A stretch of 64,000 bases of DNA from positions 62,001 through 126,000 of the forward strand of contig NZ_JARIDH010000019.1 in the NCBI RefSeq assembly GCF_029267215.1. Direction: 5' to 3'. Of this stretch, positions 1 to 9,319 are shown one piece after another (positions within the stretch are counted from its first letter, which is position 1; each line of letters begins with the position of its first letter). Below the pieces are notes generated by a model that was not told the origin of the DNA, did no database searches, and saw nothing but the letters and a program-made list of their open reading frames with translations. The position numbers and the translations under genes are program-made. The DNA comes from Clostridium sp. Its GTDB lineage: Bacteria > Bacillota > Clostridia > Clostridiales > Clostridiaceae.

Positions 1-1544
1 TATATTGAAGAATATTTTGCCTCTAATTCAGTTAATTTTTCTTCATCTGCCATATCAATTTTATTAAGAACTAATATTTTCGCAGATTCTAAAGCATTTA
101 ACTCTCCTAAAACTTTCTCTACTGCTATTATTTCATCCTGTGCATTATTTGATGATGCATCAACAACATGACATAAAAGATCTGAATATATAACTTCCTC
201 TAAAGTTGATTTAAATGCTTCAACTAATTCATGAGGCAGTTTACTAACAAAACCCACTGTGTCTGTCAAAGTTATATCCCTATTATCAGGTAATTTTATG
301 GCTCTTGTGGTTGTATCTAAGGTAGCAAAAAGCATATCAGCCTCAAAAACCTTATCCTTAGATTGAGTAGCTAATGTTGAAGCTGATTCTAAGCATAATG
401 TATTTCTTAAAGTTGATTTACCAGCATTAGTATATCCAACCAAAGAAACCTGTGAAGTTTTATCTTTGCTTCTTCTTTCTCTTTGAGTTTCTCTTATTTT
501 TTTGATTTTTTTAAGTTCTGCTTGAAGGTCATATATTCTTTCTCTTATATGTCTTCTATCTATCTCTAATTTCTTTTCCCCTGGTCCTCTTGTTCCTATT
601 CCACCACCTGTTCTAGACATAACGGTACCAAGTCCCATTAATCTAGCTGCTCTATATTTTAATTGAGCAAGTTCTACCTGTATCTTAGACTCTCTAGTTT
701 TAGCTCTTCTTGAGAATATTTCTAGAATAAGAGTAGTTCTATCAATTACCTTAACACCTAAGTTAGCCTCAAGATTTTTAACCTGTGCTCCTGATAATTC
801 ATCATCAAAAATAACTAAGTTAGCCCTAGTTATTTGTCTTATATTTGCAATCTCTAAAACCTTACCTCTTCCTATATAAAATGAAGCATCTATTTTACTT
901 CTATTTTGAAAAACTTTTTCTAAGGTTGGAATGTTACAAGCTTTTGCAAGCTCTTCTAATTCATCTAAACTTTCTTTTGTATCACATCCAACTAAGATTG
1001 CTCTCTCACTATCATCCTCTTCAACATTACTTGTTCTTATAAGTTCTTCAATATGAGTTATCTTATCTAAGATATTCATTTCTAAACAATCTTCTATTGA
1101 TATATGAGGATATTCTTCACTTATAAGAAGTTCATTTTCTACATAGCAAAATCCTAAAGATACATCCTTAGGCTTTCCCTCATCAACTGCTATAGCCATG
1201 ATTGTATCTAATTTTAATTTCATAAGCGCAGATATATCTAAAGCTGATAATCTACAAACTCCACTTGGATGAGTATGAATTATTCTAACTCCTGATAATC
1301 TTTTTTCATGTATATCTAATAGAGGAATTTCTACACTTGATGAATCTCCTATAGCTACACTTACTACTTTTCCTTTTCTATTTATTCCTACACTTATCTC
1401 TCTTTCAATCTGAGAAGAAAGTCTAGAAATAACATTTATCATATCCTCTGTACAAACGCTATATTTAGGTACATTTATTTTATAAAGTTCTTCTAGTTCT
1501 TTAAGCACTAAATTTTTTATACCATCAGTATTTCCATGTATCAT
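1..1544 (-). CDS. hflX: GTPase HflX, ribosome-associated, with JAMM-like N-terminal extension (3' end cut off by window)
   Basis: The reverse strand is open from an ATG at 1544, six bases after a GAGGTGG ribosome binding site, to the window edge, giving 514 residues with the C-terminus missing. HflX binds the large ribosomal subunit and splits stalled or heat-damaged ribosomes. Visible GTPase motifs are the P-loop GYTNAGKST at about residue 370, switch I FATLDTTTR, G3 DTVGF and G4 NKID, preceded by the glycine-rich HflX signature SRTGGGIGTRGPGE. Before the usual HflX N-domain there is an extension of roughly 170 residues carrying HTHP-x6-S-x2-D (His90, His92, Ser100, Asp103), an exact JAMM/JAB zinc-site pattern. 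The family identity is very sure; metallopeptidase activity of the extension is inference. It is divergent from hpt. Confidence 0.95.
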   Translation of the reverse strand, partial: MIHGNTDGIKNLVLKELEELYKINVPKYSVCTEDMINVISRLSSQIEREISVGINRKGKVVSVAIGDSSSVEIPLLDIHEKRLSGVRIIHTHPSGVCRLSALDISALMKLKLDTIMAIAVDEGKPKDVSLGFCYVENELLISEEYPHISIEDCLEMNILDKITHIEELIRTSNVEEDDSERAILVGCDTKESLDELEELAKACNIPTLEKVFQNRSKIDASFYIGRGKVLEIANIRQITRANLVIFDDELSGAQVKNLEANLGVKVIDRTTLILEIFSRRAKTRESKIQVELAQLKYRAARLMGLGTVMSRTGGGIGTRGPGEKKLEIDRRHIRERIYDLQAELKKIKKIRETQRERRSKDKTSQVSLVGYTNAGKSTLRNTLCLESASTLATQSKDKVFEADMLFATLDTTTRAIKLPDNRDITLTDTVGFVSKLPHELVEAFKSTLEEVIYSDLLCHVVDASSNNAQDEIIAVEKVLGELNALESAKILVLNKIDMADEEKLTELEAKYSSI

Positions 1545-1650
1545 ATATTACCACCTCGTAATATTAATTATGTTTCTTGACAATTTTCATTTAATTTTAT
1601 ACTATAAATACAATATTGTAAATAATACAACAAAGTTAGGGGAGAAAATC

Positions 1651-2175
1651 ATGGAAGATAAAAACAGAAATATATTACTTTCTGAAGAACAAATTAAAGA
1701 GCAAATAGCCATTGTAGGTAAAAAATTAACCGAAGATTACAAAGATAAAAATCTTTACGTTTTATCATTATTAAGAGGAAGTTTCATTTTTGCAGCTGAC
1801 TTAGTAAGAGCAATTGATACTAAAACTCAAATAGGATTCATGACTACTTCAAGTTATGGACATGGAGAAGAAAGTACAGGAATAGTTCAAGTTGTTAATG
1901 ATATTCCTGATAACATAGAAGGATTAGATGTATTAATAGTTGATGATATAATTGACTCTGGAATAACAATGGACTTTGTTATTAACCATGTAAAAAAATT
2001 AGGTGCTAAATCAGTTAAAACTTGTACTCTTTTAGATAAACCATCTAGAAGAAAGGTTGACTTAAAACCTAACTACTGTTGTTTTGAAATTGAAGATTTA
2101 TTCGTTGTTGGTTATGGACTAAACTACGGTGACCACTACAGAAATATACCTTATATATTCAACTGGGAAAAATAA
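1651..2175 (+). CDS. hpt: Hypoxanthine phosphoribosyltransferase
   Basis: This 174-residue protein salvages hypoxanthine and guanine to IMP and GMP using PRPP in the cytoplasm. The PRPP-binding signature VLIVDDIIDSG is near residue 100, and the length fits the family. I chose the ATG at 1651 because it follows a GGGGAG ribosome binding site; the open frame extends upstream to 1570 but without such a site. It is transcribed alone, divergent from hflX, and is followed directly by a strong hairpin terminator. I see no purine riboswitch in the short leader, so any control is not visible here. Confidence 0.95.
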   Translation: MEDKNRNILLSEEQIKEQIAIVGKKLTEDYKDKNLYVLSLLRGSFIFAADLVRAIDTKTQIGFMTTSSYGHGEESTGIVQVVNDIPDNIEGLDVLIVDDIIDSGITMDFVINHVKKLGAKSVKTCTLLDKPSRRKVDLKPNYCCFEIEDLFVVGYGLNYGDHYRNIPYIFNWEK

Positions 2176-2191
2176 TTATTTTCAAATTATT

Positions 2192-2214
2192 AAAGGAGGG
2201 ATTCCCTCCTTTTT
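2192..2214 (+). terminator. Rho-independent terminator after hpt
   Basis: A nine-pair stem (AAAGGAGGG / CCCTCCTTT) with a three-base loop runs into a T tract 17 bases after the hpt stop codon. Confidence 0.85.
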
Positions 2215-2332
2215 CCATGCCCTAACTTGTTATTTTTTAATATATTCTCATATCATAAAAGCCAACTTATCTATGTTATAACCTTTCTCAATCACACTCT
2301 TTATTAAAAAAGATTTTAATTATTTAAACTCT

Positions 2333-3025
2333 CTAATTCTCAATTTTTTTCTCTTTTGAAATTCTATCTCCTTTAAGCATATTTCCACCCCCAATATACT
2401 CTGGAACTTTTCCAACTATAACTGTATCTGATAAAGGAATTTTATTAACTACCTGAACCTCTTTATACTGAAGAGGAAGTATTATTTTCAAATCAGTTTT
2501 CACATTAACAAAAATTTTATGTCTAGTCTGATTTATACCCGCACTTTCAAAAATCGATTCATAATCAACCTCTACCCTTCCTATTGGCTCCATCTTTACA
2601 GTTATGCTAGGTCCCCAGTATGACATTATATTGTTTTTTGTTATATATCCAATTGGCATCTTAACCCCTATTGATCCAATTTCCTTTATATCTTCTTGAG
2701 ATTTTATAGAAACTTCAGTAGCCAAATCATTTAACTTTATTGTATCCGCTTTTAGCATATTTATATTTCCATTTTCATCCTTTTCAATATTAATCAAATC
2801 TTCATAATTAAATTTTTCGCTATATACCTCAACTATATTTTTATTAATTACGTCTACGGTTTTAGCTTGCATTTCTGAATCTGCAACCAATAAAACAGTA
2901 GATGCAATTATTTTATCAAAAATATATATAAAACTTATAAATGCTATAATGCTTATTACTAAAAATATTATTAAATATTTTTTAAAACAAACTCTTCTCT
3001 GTTTATGTTTATTTATATAATACAA
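2333..3025 (-). CDS. yunB: Sporulation protein YunB
   Basis: The 230-residue product has a basic N-terminus, one membrane segment at about residues 15-35 and a long extracytoplasmic domain. Its order of conserved stretches (loss-free IMPIGY-like strand, WGPSI, then a VDYESIF-like segment) matches the YunB sporulation family, which is needed for normal spore formation in Bacillus; the biochemical role is unknown. The open frame reaches a GTG at 3034, but the ribosome binding site AGAGGTG overlaps that codon. The TTG at 3025 lies six bases after it and is the better start. It is a single gene, divergent from the penicillin-binding protein. Confidence 0.8.
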   Translation of the reverse strand: MYYINKHKQRRVCFKKYLIIFLVISIIAFISFIYIFDKIIASTVLLVADSEMQAKTVDVINKNIVEVYSEKFNYEDLINIEKDENGNINMLKADTIKLNDLATEVSIKSQEDIKEIGSIGVKMPIGYITKNNIMSYWGPSITVKMEPIGRVEVDYESIFESAGINQTRHKIFVNVKTDLKIILPLQYKEVQVVNKIPLSDTVIVGKVPEYIGGGNMLKGDRISKEKKIEN

Positions 3026-3161
3026 GGGTTGCACCTCTTATAAATTAGTTTACTCTTAATATTATTATGCTATAATATTATATAATATTTCTTTAAATAT
3101 ATAATAATATAATTATGTAATTTATTAGAAATATAAAGTTTTATTATGTTAGGAGGAAAAA

Positions 3162-5711
3162 ATGACTGACAAAAAAAGAGAGCATAAAGATAATCAGCAA
3201 AAATCTAAAAAGCCTAAAAATCAATCAAAAGTAAAGAAATTTTTTAAATGGTTCTTTATAACGATTTTAGCCTTAGGAATAACTGCTGTAACACTCCTTG
3301 GAGTTTACGTTCTTTCAGTAATAAGTTCTGCTCCAAAATTGGATGTAAAAGCAATACAATCTCTAAATCAGCCATCCATTATTTATGATGATAAAGGCGA
3401 TTTTATGGATAATGTTATTACACGTGAACAACGTTATGTAGTATCATCAAGCGAAATCCCTGATAACCTTAAAAACGCTTTTGTAGCTATCGAAGACGAA
3501 AGATTTTATGAGCACAAAGGAATAGATCTTAAAAGAATTTTTGGTGCTGTTATTATAAACTTTAAAAACAAATTATCAGGTAGAAATTCTGTTCAGGGAG
3601 CTTCTACTCTAACTCAACAACTTATAAAAAATGCAGTACTTACAAATGAAGTTAGTTATGAGAGAAAAATAAAAGAAATTTATTTAGCCTTAGAACTTGA
3701 GAAAAAGATGAGTAAAGATGAAATTTTAACTACTTACCTTAACACAATTCCAATGGGTGGATACCAATATGGTGTTGGAGCTGCTTCTCAAAGATTCTTT
3801 AGTAAAAATGTTTCTGACTTAACTTTAGTTGAATGTGCATATTTAGGCGGACTTACTCAAGCTCCAACTACTTACGATGGACTTTCAGAAGCTAACCAAA
3901 AAGAACCTGGAAAATCAAGATATATAAATAGAACTAAATCTGTTTTATTTAAAATGCATCAACTAGGATATATATCTACTGAACAATATGATAATGCTAT
4001 ACATGAAATAGATACAAAAGGAATTGTATTCACTCCAAATAATAAGCTAACAAAAACTAATTTCGAGTGGTTTACAAGACCTGCCATAACTCAAGTTAAA
4101 CAAGATTTAATGACTAAATATAAATATACTCAAGAAGAAGTTGATAAACTTGTGGCTAATGGTGGTTTGAAAATCTATACCTCTATGGATAGAAAATTAC
4201 AAAATAAAGTTCAGAAAATATTAGATGATAAAAATAATTATTGGGCTATTACTAAAAACCCTGATGAAAAAAATGAAAATGGAATTTATACTCTACAAGC
4301 TGCAGCCACAATAATAGACTATAAAACTGGTCATGTTAAAGCCTTAATAGGAGGTAGAGGTGAACAACCACCAATGTCTCACAACAGAGCTTACTATGAC
4401 TTAAAATCAGTTGGTTCAACTATAAAACCATTGACTGTTTATGGCCCTGCTATTGATTTAGGTCTTGGTGGAGCAGGTTCTGTTGTAGATGATTCTCCAC
4501 TTACAAAAAAACAATTATCTTCAACAGGGTATAAATCACAACCTAAAAATGAATATAGAAATTATAAAGGATATCTAACTTTCAGAGAAGCCTTAAAAAT
4601 ATCTAGTAATATAGGTGCAATCAAGGTTGCAAATGAAGTTGGAACAGCAAACTCTATAGCTTATGGAGAAAAACTCGGCTTAGTATTTGGACCAAATTCT
4701 AGAGGAATATCAACAACTGCATTAGGTCAATTCCAAAGTGATCCTAATGATCCAGATGGAGGAAATGTTTATAAATTAGCTTCTGCCTTTGGTGTATTTG
4801 GTAACAATGGTATTAAAACTGAAGCAAAACTTTATACTAAAGTATTAAATTCTAGTGGAAAAGTTTTGCTAGATACAACTAAACCAGAAGAAACTCAAGT
4901 ATTCAGTCCTCAATCTGCTTATATACTATATGATATGCTTAAAGAACCAGTTGAAAATTACACAGCAAAAGCTGCAAAATTCGGCAATATTCCTGTTGCA
5001 GGTAAAACTGGAACAACAACTGGTGATAAAGACTACTTATTTGCAGGATTAACGCCTTATTATTCAGGCGCTGTTTGGATTGGTTATGATAAACCAAGAG
5101 AAATGGGAACAAGTAGTGGTAAGGTAACTCCTCCATTATTCGGTAAAATAATGAAAGTAGCTCATGAGGGATTAAAATATAAAGAAGTTCAAAATCCAGG
5201 TGGAATCAGTAAAGTTGCTGTATGTATGGATTCTGGGTTAAAACCAACATCATTGTGTGCTCACGATCCTAGAGGAAGTAGAGTTTACTATGACTGGTTT
5301 GTAGATGGAACTGCTCCTTCTGAATATTGTGATCACCATGTAAAAGTTAAAGTAAATAGATTAAATAATAAACTTGCAACTGATAAAACTCCATCAAGTT
5401 TAGTCGTTGAAAAAATATTCTTAAGTAGAACTGGAACAATAGGTCAAACTCTAGTTTCAAAATATGTGGTACCAACAGAATACGATGATATGACTTCAAT
5501 TCATGTAGAAGATAAACCTGATGATGACGGTGATTCATCTAAAAAACCTGAAACTCCAGAAACTAATCCTGGAAATACCACAGATAACAGTACAAATCAA
5601 AATGTTATTCCTTCAACCTCAGGTCAATCTGAAGAAATAATACCTCCTCCATCAGTTGGAAATAATAATACAGGAACAACACCACCTACATCATCTCCTA
5701 ATGATGATTAA
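3162..5711 (+). CDS. Class A penicillin-binding protein (PBP1A type: glycosyltransferase plus transpeptidase)
   Basis: This 849-residue bifunctional peptidoglycan synthase polymerises glycan strands and cross-links stem peptides at the outer face of the membrane. A lysine-rich cytoplasmic tail precedes a membrane segment at about residues 33-55. The GT51 domain follows, with the [10 protein letters not shown] catalytic motif and the QGASTLTQQ motif. The transpeptidase domain has SxxK (Ser419 in STIK), SSN and KTGTT. The last 75 residues are rich in Pro, Ser, Thr, Asn and acidic residues, a disordered extracellular tail. The ATG follows a TTAGGAGG site. It is the orthologue of clostridial PbpA/PonA-type enzymes; beta-lactams target the serine. 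Confidence 0.93.
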   Translation: MTDKKREHKDNQQKSKKPKNQSKVKKFFKWFFITILALGITAVTLLGVYVLSVISSAPKLDVKAIQSLNQPSIIYDDKGDFMDNVITREQRYVVSSSEIPDNLKNAFVAIEDERFYEHKGIDLKRIFGAVIINFKNKLSGRNSVQGASTLTQQLIKNAVLTNEVSYERKIKEIYLALELEKKMSKDEILTTYLNTIPMGGYQYGVGAASQRFFSKNVSDLTLVECAYLGGLTQAPTTYDGLSEANQKEPGKSRYINRTKSVLFKMHQLGYISTEQYDNAIHEIDTKGIVFTPNNKLTKTNFEWFTRPAITQVKQDLMTKYKYTQEEVDKLVANGGLKIYTSMDRKLQNKVQKILDDKNNYWAITKNPDEKNENGIYTLQAAATIIDYKTGHVKALIGGRGEQPPMSHNRAYYDLKSVGSTIKPLTVYGPAIDLGLGGAGSVVDDSPLTKKQLSSTGYKSQPKNEYRNYKGYLTFREALKISSNIGAIKVANEVGTANSIAYGEKLGLVFGPNSRGISTTALGQFQSDPNDPDGGNVYKLASAFGVFGNNGIKTEAKLYTKVLNSSGKVLLDTTKPEETQVFSPQSAYILYDMLKEPVENYTAKAAKFGNIPVAGKTGTTTGDKDYLFAGLTPYYSGAVWIGYDKPREMGTSSGKVTPPLFGKIMKVAHEGLKYKEVQNPGGISKVAVCMDSGLKPTSLCAHDPRGSRVYYDWFVDGTAPSEYCDHHVKVKVNRLNNKLATDKTPSSLVVEKIFLSRTGTIGQTLVSKYVVPTEYDDMTSIHVEDKPDDDGDSSKKPETPETNPGNTTDNSTNQNVIPSTSGQSEEIIPPPSVGNNNTGTTPPTSSPNDD

Positions 5712-5720
5712 CAAAGCATT

Positions 5721-5754
5721 AAAATGCAATAAAACTAATATCAACTTGCATTTT
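5721..5754 (+). terminator. Hairpin just after the penicillin-binding protein gene
   Basis: A nine-pair stem AAAATGCAA / TTGCATTTT with a 16-base loop ends in a short T-rich stretch. It could be a weak terminator backed up by the stronger hairpin that follows. Confidence 0.4.
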
Positions 5755-5769
5755 ATATGATATCCAAAT

Positions 5770-5817
5770 AAAGTTATCGAGATTTTACATTCTCTCGGTA
5801 GCTTTATTTATTTTTTA
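5770..5817 (+). terminator. Rho-independent terminator
   Basis: A 13-pair stem (AAAGTTATCGAGA with TCTCGGTAGCTTT, two wobble pairs) is followed by TTTATTTATTTTTT. It is well placed to end the penicillin-binding protein transcript. A tiny reverse-strand reading frame also ends in this stem. Confidence 0.75.
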
Positions 5818-5855
5818 TCCATCCCTTTAAACCAAAGATATACACTCCTCCTCAT
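5808..5855 (-). CDS. Possible 15-residue peptide ORF
   Basis: On the reverse strand an AAAAGGAG ribosome binding site stands five bases before an ATG that opens a 15-residue frame (MRRSVYLWFKGMDKK). Its stop codon lies at the edge of the hairpin described for the upstream gene. I recognise no family. The strong ribosome binding site is the only support, so this may be chance. Confidence 0.25.
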   Translation of the reverse strand: MRRSVYLWFKGMDKK

Positions 5856-6022
5856 AACAACTCCTTTTTACAATCATTCATATTCGTCTAAAACCATACT
5901 ATTTCTCACTGTTTATATGAATAATCCTATATTAACTCTTGCATTTTTTCAACTTTCGTATTAAAATAAATTATAAATGTTATATAAATCGAGAAATTAT
6001 ATTTTTACAGAAGGAGGAATTT

Positions 6023-7444
6023 ATGAACACACTTAATGAAATTATGAACTCAGTAAACAATGTAGTAATTAATTTTAACAGTTTCCTTTGGGGATACGTA
6101 CTAATCGTTTTATTAATTTTTACAGGTCTTTTATTTTCTTTTAAGACTAAGTTCGTTCAATTTAAATACATAAAAGAAATGTTCCGTCTTTTAGGTGATG
6201 GCTTTGGAAAATCAGATAAAGAAAAAGGTGGGGTTTCTTCATTCCAAGCCTTTTGTATAAGTACGGCTTCAAGAGTTGGTACTGGTAATATAGCTGGTGT
6301 TGCGATTGCAGTATCAATCGGTGGTCCAGGTGCTGTTTTCTGGATGTGGATTATTGCTTTAATAGGTTCTGCATCAAGTTTTGTTGAAAGTACACTAGCA
6401 CAGATATATAAAATTAAAGATAATGATACTTTCAGAGGTGGTCCTGCTTACTACATGGAAAAAGGACTAGGAAAAAGATGGCTAGGTATATTATTCTCAA
6501 TACTTATAACAATATGTTTCGGTTTTGTATTCAACGCTGTTCAGGCTAACACTGTAAGTATTGCATTCCACAGTGCATTCGGATTTTCAAGATTGTCAAT
6601 AGGTATTATTTTAGCAATAATAACTGCATTAGTTATTTTTGGTGGAATACACAGAGTAGCTAAGGTTTCAGAAATAATAGTTCCAATATTAGCAGTTGCT
6701 TATATACTAATTGCTATAGTAGTATTACTTTTAAACATAACTGAAATACCTTCAGTATTAAAACTTATTGTTGAATCAGCCTTTGGAATGAATCAACTTG
6801 TAGCAGGTGGACTTGGTGCAGCAGTAATGCAAGGTATCAAAAGAGGATTATTCTCTAATGAGGCTGGTATGGGTAGTGCGCCAAATGCGGCAGCCACAGC
6901 TACTGTTTCACACCCAGTTAAACAAGGATTAATCCAAACATTAGGTGTTTTCACTGATACTTTATTAATTTGTTCATGTACAGCTTTCATAGTCCTTTTA
7001 TCAGGATCATACATAGGAACAAATTTAACAGGTATAGAATTAACACAGAAAGCCCTTGTTTCTCAAATAGGACCTTTCGGAGCTTACTTTATTGCAATAT
7101 GTATATTACTATTTGCATTTAGTTCAATAGTTGGTAACTTCTATTATGGTCAAACAAACATAGAATTTATAAACTCTAAAAAATGGATTTTAAATGTTTA
7201 TAGAATAATTGTTATTGGTATGGTTTTATTTGGATCAGTTACAGAAGTTGCTTTAGTTTGGAATTTAGCTGACTTATTCATGGGATTAATGGCTATATTA
7301 AATATAATATCAATCTTATTCCTTGGAAAATATGCATTCCTTGCACTTAAAGATTATACAGATCAAAAGAAAGCAGGAATTAAAGAACCAGTATTTAAAG
7401 CAAAAAATATCCCTGGATTAGAAAACGTAGAAGAATGGCAATAA
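6023..7444 (+). CDS. Alanine/glycine:cation symporter (AGCS family)
   Basis: A 473-residue polytopic membrane protein with about ten or eleven hydrophobic segments, which imports alanine or glycine with sodium or protons. The family signatures are present: the run SRVGTGNIAGVA near residue 95, GGPAYYMEKGLG near residue 150 and the conserved GIKRGLFSNEAGMGSAP near residue 275. I chose the ATG at 6023, which follows an AAGGAGG site; the frame is open further upstream without one. The gene stands alone and ends at a strong terminator. The exact amino acid transported cannot be read from the sequence. Confidence 0.92.
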   Translation: MNTLNEIMNSVNNVVINFNSFLWGYVLIVLLIFTGLLFSFKTKFVQFKYIKEMFRLLGDGFGKSDKEKGGVSSFQAFCISTASRVGTGNIAGVAIAVSIGGPGAVFWMWIIALIGSASSFVESTLAQIYKIKDNDTFRGGPAYYMEKGLGKRWLGILFSILITICFGFVFNAVQANTVSIAFHSAFGFSRLSIGIILAIITALVIFGGIHRVAKVSEIIVPILAVAYILIAIVVLLLNITEIPSVLKLIVESAFGMNQLVAGGLGAAVMQGIKRGLFSNEAGMGSAPNAAATATVSHPVKQGLIQTLGVFTDTLLICSCTAFIVLLSGSYIGTNLTGIELTQKALVSQIGPFGAYFIAICILLFAFSSIVGNFYYGQTNIEFINSKKWILNVYRIIVIGMVLFGSVTEVALVWNLADLFMGLMAILNIISILFLGKYAFLALKDYTDQKKAGIKEPVFKAKNIPGLENVEEWQ

Positions 7445-7450
7445 AAACAA

Positions 7451-7484
7451 AAAGCTTTGAGATTAATTTCTCAAAGCTTTTTTT
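7451..7484. terminator. Bidirectional hairpin terminator between convergent genes
   Basis: A perfect 12-pair stem AAAGCTTTGAGA / TCTCAAAGCTTT with a six-base loop has T-runs for the plus-strand symporter transcript and overlaps the 3' end of the convergent unknown gene. Confidence 0.85.
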
Positions 7485-7881
7485 ATATCAATCTTTCGAA
7501 AACAACTTTCTTCTCAAGTTCTAAGTTTTCTAAATCTATTTTAATTTTTGATATTGAAGGGCATCCCTCTTCTCTCCATTTTCTCATATATGAAGGTGTA
7601 GCCTTAAAACTATAATAATAAACCTCTTCATATTCATCTGAAAATTCTAAAACCTCTAACTTGCTTTCACAACTTATGTTAATTATGTCTTTTTCTACAT
7701 TACTTAGTATTGGCCAAAAATACTTCATAGGTATGTTATATTTATATTCTTCTCTGTTTTTAACCACTCTACTTTCAAATAAAGCTCTTTTTATTATTCT
7801 ATTTTCCTTATGTACCTCATCAATATCTGCCTTAAAAACTACATTTCCTCTTTTGTCTTCATCTAATTTAATGTTTATCAT
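7483..7881 (-). CDS. Uncharacterised 132-residue protein
   Basis: I do not recognise this family. The protein is soluble, without signal peptide or membrane segment, rich in Lys, Glu and Ile, and looks like a mixed beta-sheet domain with two near-central hydrophobic strands (IINISCESKLEVLEF and VYYYSFKA). The ATG at 7881 has an AGGAG site nine bases upstream, which supports it as a real gene. It is followed on the same strand direction by nothing and preceded by the GNAT fusion gene 46 bases away, so the two may be co-transcribed. Confidence 0.65.
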   Translation of the reverse strand: MINIKLDEDKRGNVVFKADIDEVHKENRIIKRALFESRVVKNREEYKYNIPMKYFWPILSNVEKDIINISCESKLEVLEFSDEYEEVYYYSFKATPSYMRKWREEGCPSISKIKIDLENLELEKKVVFERLI

Positions 7882-7927
7882 TTAATAAACAACTCCTATT
7901 CAATCTAATTAAGTAGAATTTTTCAAA

Positions 7928-9004
7928 TTAAAAATCTAATTCATCTAATATAGATTCTCCAAAAAGTTTTTTCATCAAGTATTTAAATCCTTCTACTTCA
8001 AAAGATTTTTTTTTAACCATTATAAATCTACCATTATCAATTACATTTTCCTCAGAACAAGTAATTGAACCAAGCTCTTCTTTAATTTCTTCTTTCCATT
8101 CCTTATAATAATACCCTTTTAACCCTCTTAAAAGCTTATTTTTGATAAAAGGTATAATTCCATTTCCTAAAACAAGAACTCTCTCACATCCATTTATACT
8201 TTTTAAAATACTATTAAAATCTTCATCTATATTAATTTTATTTGTTTTACTAGATGGAACTATTAAAACATCTAAATCAACCTCTTCTATGGATTTAAGA
8301 TTTTCAAAATATATATTGTAAAAATTCCTATGACTTAATGATTTTTGAGTTCCTATTAGTTCTATTGAAATAAGTTTTCTTTCTAAAATCCTATTTATTC
8401 TTTCAGCCATTTCTATAAAAGATATTGCTGAACTTAAAATCATATCTTCATATATAAATATTCCTATTACTCTATCTTTTAAAACAATATTATTTGTATT
8501 TTTAAAATCCTCCTTAAATAATCTATAAGAATAATTTTCCTTATTTTTATACATTATTTTAAATCCAAATCTCTCTAACCTTTCTCTATTTCCATCTAAA
8601 GGGACTGTATCTAACATATATAGCCCCCCAAATTCATAAAAGAAGAATTCTAATATAAGCTGAACAGCTTCTCTCCCATATCCTTTATTTCTCTTGGAAA
8701 TTTCTATTCTAACATTTAATCTAGCCGTTTTAGTTATAGAATCATATCCATGGAAACTAGCTTCTCCAACTGGATTATCGTTATAGTCAAATACTAGGCA
8801 ATAAAGATTTCTTCCATCTGTTGGATTTACCATCTTTTTATAAAAACCATCCCACTTATAACTTGGAAAAGATACTGTTTTCCCTACATCAGTCATACTA
8901 TCCATATCACCCCATAGTTTTTCTGTATAACTTAATTCTTCTAAGCGAGGTGTTCTTATGTATATTTTTCTCCCCTCTCTCCTATAACAATTTCTTTTAT
9001 CCAT
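7928..9004 (-). CDS. GNAT acetyltransferase fused to a DJ-1/PfpI-like domain
   Basis: The 358-residue product has two parts. Residues 1-165 form a GNAT N-acetyltransferase domain of the RimJ/RimL type, with the acetyl-CoA motif RNKGYGREA and a following ERFGFK strand. Residues about 170-355 look like a class I glutamine-amidotransferase/DJ-1-like fold: VIGIFIYEDM opens it, then LDVLIVPSS, then VLVLGNG where active relatives have a nucleophilic cysteine in a C-T-G turn. That cysteine is replaced by Gly-Asn-Gly, so the second domain is probably a binding module. ATG at 9004 is preferred; an in-frame TTG is at 9007. The substrate is unknown, and the second-domain call is by pattern only. Confidence 0.7.
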   Translation of the reverse strand: MDKRNCYRREGRKIYIRTPRLEELSYTEKLWGDMDSMTDVGKTVSFPSYKWDGFYKKMVNPTDGRNLYCLVFDYNDNPVGEASFHGYDSITKTARLNVRIEISKRNKGYGREAVQLILEFFFYEFGGLYMLDTVPLDGNRERLERFGFKIMYKNKENYSYRLFKEDFKNTNNIVLKDRVIGIFIYEDMILSSAISFIEMAERINRILERKLISIELIGTQKSLSHRNFYNIYFENLKSIEEVDLDVLIVPSSKTNKINIDEDFNSILKSINGCERVLVLGNGIIPFIKNKLLRGLKGYYYKEWKEEIKEELGSITCSEENVIDNGRFIMVKKKSFEVEGFKYLMKKLFGESILDELDF

Positions 9005-9216
9005 CAAACTACCACACCAATCATTTATTAATTTAAGAGTATTTTATCATAATTACCACAAACTGTGAAATTTTTTGCTTACAATTAAACAATTATTCTT
9101 CTTTAATTTACTAATACTATATATTCCTACCTTTGTAATTAATGCTACTAATAAAAATTCCCACTTTGTTATTCTTCATAAACTTTTAATTGTAAATATT
9201 ATTCATTATTTTTTTG

Positions 9217-9245
9217 TTGATTTTTACCGAAAAACTATTTATAAT
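9217..9245 (+). promoter_or_regulatory. Sigma-A promoter of the pot operon
   Basis: TTGATT, 17 bases, then TATAAT: a near-consensus vegetative promoter about 75 bases before the regulator gene. The remaining part of the 315-base divergent region from 9005 holds only AT-rich sequence and chance short frames. Confidence 0.75.
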
Positions 9246-9256
9246 TATCTATGTTT

Positions 9257-9287
9257 GTTTAGTAATTTTAAACTTTAAGTTTAGTAA
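9257..9287 (+). promoter_or_regulatory. Twin GTTTAGTAA boxes, candidate operator for the pot regulator
   Basis: GTTTAGTAA occurs at 9257-9265 and again at 9279-9287, exactly 22 bases apart, that is about two helical turns. Each copy sits in a small dyad (GTTTA...TAAAC and AGTTT...AAACT). The boxes start just downstream of the -10 element, where a repressor would block initiation. Binding by the adjacent XRE-cupin regulator is inference. Confidence 0.5.
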
Positions 9288-9319
9288 AACTGATAATTAA
9301 TGAAATAGAGGTGTGAAAC

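Noticed and set aside
845..1042. 65-codon plus-strand frame inside hflX
   Set aside because: Lies wholly antisense within the GTPase gene and has no ribosome binding site.
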